6,510 nucleotides of DNA, taken from contig JAGXHH010000136.1 in the NCBI GenBank assembly GCA_024636355.1, positions 1 to 6,510 of the forward strand. Direction: 5' to 3'. Below are positions 5,028 to 6,510 of the stretch, piece by piece. This stretch comes from Desulfobacteraceae bacterium. Its GTDB lineage: Bacteria; Desulfobacterota; Desulfobacteria; Desulfobacterales; Desulfosalsimonadaceae. Position numbers and translations under genes: made by a program. Numbering within the stretch: position 1 is the first letter of the stretch; each line of letters starts with the position of its first letter. The notes beneath the pieces were generated by a model. That model was given only the letters and a program-made list of their open reading frames with translations, was not told where the DNA came from and did no database searches.

Positions 5028-5978
5028 ATGATCTATGTCGAGAATCTCACCAAATACTACCATGACTTCTGTGCGGTGGATCATCTCAACCTTGAAGTCA
5101 GCAAAGGGGAAGTCCTCGGACTGCTCGGGCCTAATGGCGCCGGCAAAACCACCACCCTTAAAATGATGACCGGATTTTTCCCTCCCACAAAAGGCGGCAT
5201 TCGGGTCAAAGACTATTCCATGGACGAAAATCCATTGGAAATCAAGCAGATGATCGGCTACCTGCCGGAATCGGCGGCGTTTTACAAGGACATGCTGGTC
5301 TATGATTACCTCACGTTTGTGGCCAAAATCCGGGGCATCCCGCCCGGTGACCGGATCAATCGCCTCCGGGAACTTTCTGACCTGTGCGGGCTAAACGAGA
5401 TCATGCACAAGGCCATCGGGGAGTTGTCCAAGGGGTTGAACCAGCGCGTAGGCCTTGCCCATGCCATGATGAACGATCCGGAAATCCTGATTTTAGACGA
5501 ACCCACCCAGGGTTTGGACCCGAACCAGATCGTGGAAATCCGGAACCTGATCAAAAAAATCGGCGAAGAAAAGACGGTCATCTTCTCCACCCACATCCTA
5601 AGCGAGGCGGAAGCCACCTGCGACCGCATCGTCATCATCAACCGGGGCAAAATCGTCGCCGACGGCACCACTGAAATGCTTAAACAGAATGCCGGCGCCG
5701 GCACCCTACTCCACCTGAGCCTGCGGCATGCGGAACTCGAAGACGTGCGCCTGAAACTCAAAACCATCGACGGCGTCGATGCGGTGCGCAAGGCAGCGGT
5801 CGAAAATGACAGCGATCTTTCCGTCACCGTCGTCTGCCGAACCGGCCACGACCTGCGGGAGGCGGTCTATCAGAAGATCAAGACCACCGACTGGATCATT
5901 GTCGATTTCCACCAGGAAACCGGCACCCTGGAGACCATCTTCCGGGATCTGACGAATGTGGGCCAGCGGGTGAATTGA
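5028..5978 (+). CDS. GldA-like ABC-2 transporter ATP-binding protein
   Basis: This 316-residue ATPase powers an ABC-2 type export or membrane-remodelling complex at the inner membrane. Residues 1-220 are the nucleotide-binding domain: Walker A G34-P-N-G-A-G-K-T-T at 34-42, signature L133-S-K-G-L-N-Q-R-V at 133-141, Walker B ILILDEP with catalytic E158, D-loop G162-L-D-P, and switch H189 in STHILSEAE. At the Q-loop the usual glutamine is replaced by glutamate (IGYLPES, E81), as is common in the GldA/NatA-like branch. Residues about 225-310 form the extra C-terminal domain of this branch, ending LETIFRDLT. The next gene, 117 bases on, encodes a GldF-like permease, so the two form one operon despite the hexamer repeat between them. 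The similarity is to the GldA/GldF pair of Bacteroidetes gliding, but here it need not mean gliding: relatives occur in many non-gliding bacteria and their substrate is unknown. Confidence 0.93.
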   Translation: MIYVENLTKYYHDFCAVDHLNLEVSKGEVLGLLGPNGAGKTTTLKMMTGFFPPTKGGIRVKDYSMDENPLEIKQMIGYLPESAAFYKDMLVYDYLTFVAKIRGIPPGDRINRLRELSDLCGLNEIMHKAIGELSKGLNQRVGLAHAMMNDPEILILDEPTQGLDPNQIVEIRNLIKKIGEEKTVIFSTHILSEAEATCDRIVIINRGKIVADGTTEMLKQNAGAGTLLHLSLRHAELEDVRLKLKTIDGVDAVRKAAVENDSDLSVTVVCRTGHDLREAVYQKIKTTDWIIVDFHQETGTLETIFRDLTNVGQRVN

Positions 5979-5986
5979 GACGAACC

Positions 5987-6052
5987 GATTAAGATTAAGA
6001 GCAAGATTAAGATTAAGATTAAGATTAAGAGCAAGAGCAAGAGCAAGAGCGG
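5987..6052 (+). repeat. Hexanucleotide tandem array of two unit types (GATTAA and GAGCAA)
   Basis: Eleven contiguous 6-base units follow the ABC ATPase stop: two GATTAA, one GAGCAA, four GATTAA, three GAGCAA and a final degenerate GAGCGG. The array fills most of the 117-base gap before the permease. It carries no start codon and no stem. Blockwise amplification of two unit types suggests replication slippage, so unit number is likely to vary between strains. Confidence 0.9.
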
Positions 6053-6085
6053 GCACTGACGTTTATTAATTTCAAATACTTACAA

Positions 6086-6089
6086 GGAG
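6086..6089 (+). promoter_or_regulatory. Shine-Dalgarno of the permease gene
   Basis: GGAG within AAGGAGAG, 6 bases before the ATG at 6096, fixes the start of the permease independently of the upstream gene. Confidence 0.75.
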
Positions 6090-6095
6090 AGTGGT

Positions 6096-6510
6096 ATGCG
6101 GCAGTTTCCCCATATCCTGAGAAAAGAGTTTTCCGATTATTTCGTCTCTCCCATCGCCTATATCGTGATCTCGATCTTTCTGGTGATCACCGGCTGGTTT
6201 TTCTTTTCCACTTTTTTTCTCTACAACCAGGCAAGCTTACGGAACTTTTTTTCCCTGCTGCCGCTTATTTTTGCATTTGTCATCCCGGCGATCACGATGC
6301 GGCTGTTTTCAGAGGAACTCGACCTCGGCTCCTATGAGGTGCTGCTGACCATGCCGGTAAATTATACGGACATTATCGTCGGCAAATTCGCCGCAGGCGT
6401 CGTGATGACCGCCGCCATGCTGCTGCCGACCCTGCTTTACCCGATATCGATCGCGTTTGTGGGCGATCTCGACTGGGGGCCGGTCATCGGGGGTTATGTC
6501 GGGGCCATCC
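6096..6510 (+). CDS. GldF-like ABC-2 type permease (partial, runs off the right edge)
   Basis: This is the membrane subunit partnering the ATPase just upstream. 138 residues are visible. The N-terminus is a short amphipathic stretch (ILRKEFSDYFVSPIAY) typical of ABC-2 permeases. TM1 spans about 20-42 and TM2 about 54-71. The conserved cytoplasmic motif follows, I66-T-M-R-L-F-S-E-E (66-74), then G78-S-Y-E-V-L-L-T-M-P (78-87). TM3 is about 99-122. The MRxFSEE...G(T/S)xExLLTxP pattern is characteristic of the GldF branch of ABC-2 permeases, which normally have about 240 residues and six membrane segments, so roughly half is missing. In related clusters the next genes often encode a GldG-type auxiliary protein and a DUF4340 protein; that is expectation, not seen here. 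Confidence 0.9.
   Translation, partial: MRQFPHILRKEFSDYFVSPIAYIVISIFLVITGWFFFSTFFLYNQASLRNFFSLLPLIFAFVIPAITMRLFSEELDLGSYEVLLTMPVNYTDIIVGKFAAGVVMTAAMLLPTLLYPISIAFVGDLDWGPVIGGYVGAI

Noticed and set aside
5706..6056. Minus-strand open frame with a Leu-Asn/Leu-Ala repeat N-terminus
   Set aside because: The repeat peptide is only the hexamer array read backwards, and the rest is antisense to the ABC ATPase.

Overview
The window reads as a stretch of chromosome from a Gram-negative anaerobe, most likely a member of the Desulfobacterota (a sulfate-reducer-like deltaproteobacterium). This is an inference from gene content, not a database match. The clues are an NfnA/SudB-type FAD/NAD(P)-binding electron-transfer subunit, response regulators with the deltaproteobacterial 'VMLTGHAT...GAFDYLMKP' style, a GldA/GldF-like ABC-2 export module, and low-complexity AATTGTCAATTG spacers between genes. 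Base composition is balanced to modestly GC-rich in genes and AT-rich between them.

Layout, left to right. (1) Bases 2-727, minus: the 5' part of an NfnA/SudB-like flavoprotein subunit, cut by the window edge, with a candidate promoter at 869-897. (2) Bases 933-1392, minus: a wrecked two-component gene in which the back half of a receiver domain is joined, out of frame, to the back half of a histidine-kinase ATPase domain. (3) Bases 1617-2333, plus: a membrane-anchored SIMPL (DUF541) protein. (4) A 342-base stretch with no convincing gene. (5) Bases 2676-3242, plus: a two-CBS-domain protein closed by a strong intrinsic terminator. (6) Bases 3484-3930, minus: a stand-alone response regulator. 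(7) Bases 4025-4795, minus: mazG. (8) Bases 5028-5978, plus: the ATPase of a Gld-like ABC-2 transporter. An 11-unit hexanucleotide repeat (5987-6052) follows, then the start of its permease (6096 to the window end).

Functionally these are mostly independent small units: electron transfer, nucleotide sanitation (MazG), sensing or regulation (CBS protein, response regulator, dead kinase) and the start of a multi-gene ABC-2 system that runs off the right edge. mazG and the ABC operon are divergent and share the 4796-5027 region, which has a candidate promoter for each side and an isolated terminator hairpin pointing toward the ABC genes. The CBS gene and the response regulator are convergent.

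I found no convincing undescribed system. The best leads are the receiver/kinase deletion scar, the two-type hexamer array inside the ABC operon, the terminator in the divergent intergenic region, and the unexplored remainder of the Gld-like cluster. No tRNA, rRNA, CRISPR array, intact mobile element or attachment site was seen.
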